Origin: Rhodobacteraceae bacterium UBA2553
Lineage (GTDB): Bacteria > Pseudomonadota > Alphaproteobacteria > Rhodobacterales > Rhodobacteraceae
Direction of reading: 5' to 3'
NCBI GenBank assembly: GCA_002340515.1
Contig: DDMF01000107.1
Coordinates: 6,087-13,117, forward strand
Length of the DNA stretch: 7,031 nucleotides
The position numbers and the translations under genes were made by a program. Within the stretch, counting starts at the first letter, position 1. Each line of letters opens with the position of its first letter. The notes below the pieces were generated by a model that searched no databases, was not told the origin of the DNA, and saw only the letters and a program-made list of their open reading frames with translations. This document shows positions 5,409 to 7,031 of the stretch, in pieces.

Positions 5409-6543
5409 CATCGGTACGGTTGAAATCCATGGCTTGGATTGCACCTTTACTTTTAAGGGCAGATACTGCTCTCTTCACATCTTGCGCATTATTTAGATCA
5501 GCAATTAGAACAGCATCGTCCATAGCGATGGCAATAATGTTTTTCAAACCAATCCCTACAATCTCAATATGTTTGCTATCTGCCCGCAGTAACGTGTTTT
5601 CACAATCGATAGCAGTGGCTCCTATAGCCGCTACCACACCTTTTTCATCTGGGTTGCTTTCCCTCCAGACAGCGTCCCATCCTCCTAAATCAGACCAAAA
5701 GGCATCGAACGGAATGACTGATAGATTGGGCGCGTGTTCCATCACTGCATAATCCACTGAGATGTTATCTGCTTTTCTCCATGGTTTGGCGGCAAGACGG
5801 ATGAACCCAAGATCGTTTTCAGCTTGAGCCAGCGCGGATTTAACCGAATTCATCATATTCGGCGCAAATGCAGCAAAACTCTTCAGGATGTCCGCAGCTT
5901 TGAATAAGAAAATCCCTGCATTCCATTTAAACGTACCAAGAGCCAACATTTCCTTTGCCCGAACTGCATCAGGTTTTTCGATAAAGCGTTTAAGTGCGAT
6001 AGCGTGACCTTCACCGTTTGGTTCTTCAGAAAGCTCAAGATAACCATACCCGGTTTCGAGATGGGTTGGCGTAATGCCAAAAGTCACGATTTGACCATTG
6101 TCCACGGCCACAACACCTTTCGCCACAGCTGCATGAAAAGCTGTAATATCCGGAATGACATGATCCGATGGAGCCACCAATAAAATCGCCTCAGGATCAT
6201 TGGCAGAGGCGTGTAGTGCAGCGGCAAGAATTGCAGGTGCCGTATTGCGCCCCTCAGGTTCAATCAAAATGGGCCCCGGATCAATGCCGACTGCCTGAAG
6301 TTGCTCGGTAACGATATATCGGAAGTCTGCGTTAGTGAGCACCATAGGCTTTTGAAATTCGATTTCGGCATCTTTACCTGAGAACCGCAAAGCTGAGGCC
6401 TGGAACAAGGTTTCTTCACCAAGTAATGGTACAAATTGTTTTGGATAAGTCTTGCGCGACAATGGCCAGAGCCGAGTACCAGAACCACCGCAAAGTAGCA
6501 CAGGTGTAATTTTTGTTATAGATTTTGTGTCGATCGTTGCCAT
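5398..6543 (-). CDS. manC: Mannose-1-phosphate guanylyltransferase, lacking the C-terminal isomerase (cupin) domain
   Basis: The enzyme makes GDP-mannose from mannose-1-phosphate and GTP in the cytoplasm, feeding capsule, exopolysaccharide or O-antigen synthesis. The nucleotidyltransferase domain is complete: the signature LLCGGSGTRLWPLSR (16-30) with the PKQF lysine (35), EPEGRNTAPA (95-104), APSDHVI (124-130), FIEKP (187-191), WNAGIFLF (207-214), SVDYAVMEH (262-270) and SDLGGWDAVW (284-293). A beta-helix-like segment follows (about 300-355). The protein stops at 381 residues, in the linker just before the RPWG segment that opens the phosphomannose-isomerase cupin domain of the usual fused enzyme of about 470-480 residues. 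The 54 bases downstream encode no remnant of that domain. The start at ATG 6543 has only a weak purine-rich site. By eye its GC is lower than that of the tyrosine genes: 24 G/C in 5461-5520 against 37 in 1861-1920 (two lines picked as examples). This could mark separate ancestry. The transferase is probably active; the isomerase step would need another enzyme. Single-function guanylyltransferases do exist, so the short form may be natural. Confidence 0.92.
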   Translation of the reverse strand: MATIDTKSITKITPVLLCGGSGTRLWPLSRKTYPKQFVPLLGEETLFQASALRFSGKDAEIEFQKPMVLTNADFRYIVTEQLQAVGIDPGPILIEPEGRNTAPAILAAALHASANDPEAILLVAPSDHVIPDITAFHAAVAKGVVAVDNGQIVTFGITPTHLETGYGYLELSEEPNGEGHAIALKRFIEKPDAVRAKEMLALGTFKWNAGIFLFKAADILKSFAAFAPNMMNSVKSALAQAENDLGFIRLAAKPWRKADNISVDYAVMEHAPNLSVIPFDAFWSDLGGWDAVWRESNPDEKGVVAAIGATAIDCENTLLRADSKHIEIVGIGLKNIIAIAMDDAVLIADLNNAQDVKRAVSALKSKGAIQAMDFNRTDDVK

Positions 6544-7031
6544 AATCTCTACTTATCCCCTGTACCTTTTTTTCGGACTGTTACAACTTCAGCCGCTATA
6601 TGCACTCTAAGCGGCATCCCTGCCACTGATTGGGTTTATAACCAAGTAGTTTTTGTGGCCAAAAGCACCCGGTGAATTGAGCGGTCATGAAGGCTGTTGA
6701 ATAACCCCAAATTTCCATCGATGAAATAGATGTTACACATTTTTGAACAAGGGTATTGGGCTCTAAGCCCCTGCGAACGTCATGCTTGAGAACGTAACTC
6801 GACATCATGTCTAGCGTTCAGCGATGGGTTGCAAAGTCGGCTTTTGATAAATGCGCTACCGCGAACCACTGCGGCTGCAACGGCAGCTTCGAGTCGTTTT
6901 CTGAGCCAATTTTTAGACCGTTCCCAGATCGGACATTCGTGCTTGCCGCAGCATCGGTAACTCTGGGCTCAAGGACGAAGCCGCTCGCGCGGCAATGGTG
7001 CTTGTTGCGGGTGTTTTGCGCTGACTTTAGC
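6544..7031. other. Gene-free right flank; probable promoter region of manC and decayed DNA
   Basis: About 490 bases hold no gene I can support. The longest minus-strand frame (6808-6596, 70 residues) has no recognisable domain and no good ribosome-binding site. Its PQKLLGYKP stretch faintly recalls the C-terminus of nucleotide-sugar epimerases, too weakly to call a pseudogene. A promoter for manC should lie close to 6543; an A-rich run on the coding strand near 6565-6572 is present, but no clear -35/-10 pair stands out. At 6694-6708 CTGTTGAATAACCCC matches 13 of 15 bases of the inverted-repeat core of the element at 21-247. The part beyond 6840 looks like the non-coding DNA of the left flank, with GACATTCG at 6932-6939. 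Confidence 0.45.

Noticed and set aside
6596..6808. 70-residue minus-strand ORF upstream of manC, possibly an epimerase remnant
   Set aside because: Only a short PQKLLGYKP stretch is suggestive; the rest does not fit, so neither a gene nor a pseudogene can be supported.
1..7031. CRISPR array, tRNA or rRNA gene
   Set aside because: No regularly spaced repeats, cloverleaf-like sequence with a T-loop, or rRNA-like stretch was seen on either strand.

Overview
The window carries five protein-coding genes, all on the minus strand, filling about 722-6543. Both flanks appear non-coding. Gene families, moderate GC and gene order suggest an alphaproteobacterium, most likely a marine Rhodobacteraceae (Roseobacter-group) member. 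This placement rests on protein character and the look of the non-coding DNA, not on a marker gene.

In transcription order (right to left): (1) 6543-5398, a mannose-1-phosphate guanylyltransferase that makes GDP-mannose and ends exactly where the fused phosphomannose-isomerase (cupin) half of the usual ManC enzyme would begin; (2) 5343-3757, a large protein with an OmpR/PhoB-type winged helix at its N-terminus and a divergent Nudix-like segment in its C-terminal half, probably a ligand-sensing regulator; (3) after a 223-base gap with a 16-base palindrome, 3533-2934, a 199-residue protein resembling the prephenate dehydratase / BacA-type prephenate decarboxylase fold; (4) 2848-1628, a complete tyrosyl-tRNA synthetase; (5) 1615-722, a complete prephenate/arogenate dehydrogenase.

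Genes 3-5 look like one transcription unit: a strong ribosome-binding site at the head, then gaps of 85 and 12 bases. All three have a plausible link to prephenate and tyrosine. A prephenate-acting protein, a prephenate/arogenate dehydrogenase and a tyrosyl-tRNA synthetase together could be an unusual tyrosine supply-and-use operon. They could also be the core of a small pathway making a tyrosine-like compound, with a dedicated synthetase as self-protection. The second reading is a hypothesis. A perfect 9-bp hairpin lies between genes 3 and 4.

The left flank (1-721) begins with a 227-base element bounded by 24-bp imperfect inverted repeats (a MITE or insertion-sequence remnant), followed by gene-free DNA with a repeated 10-mer. 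The right flank (6544-7031) is gene-free and holds a sequence resembling the end of that element.
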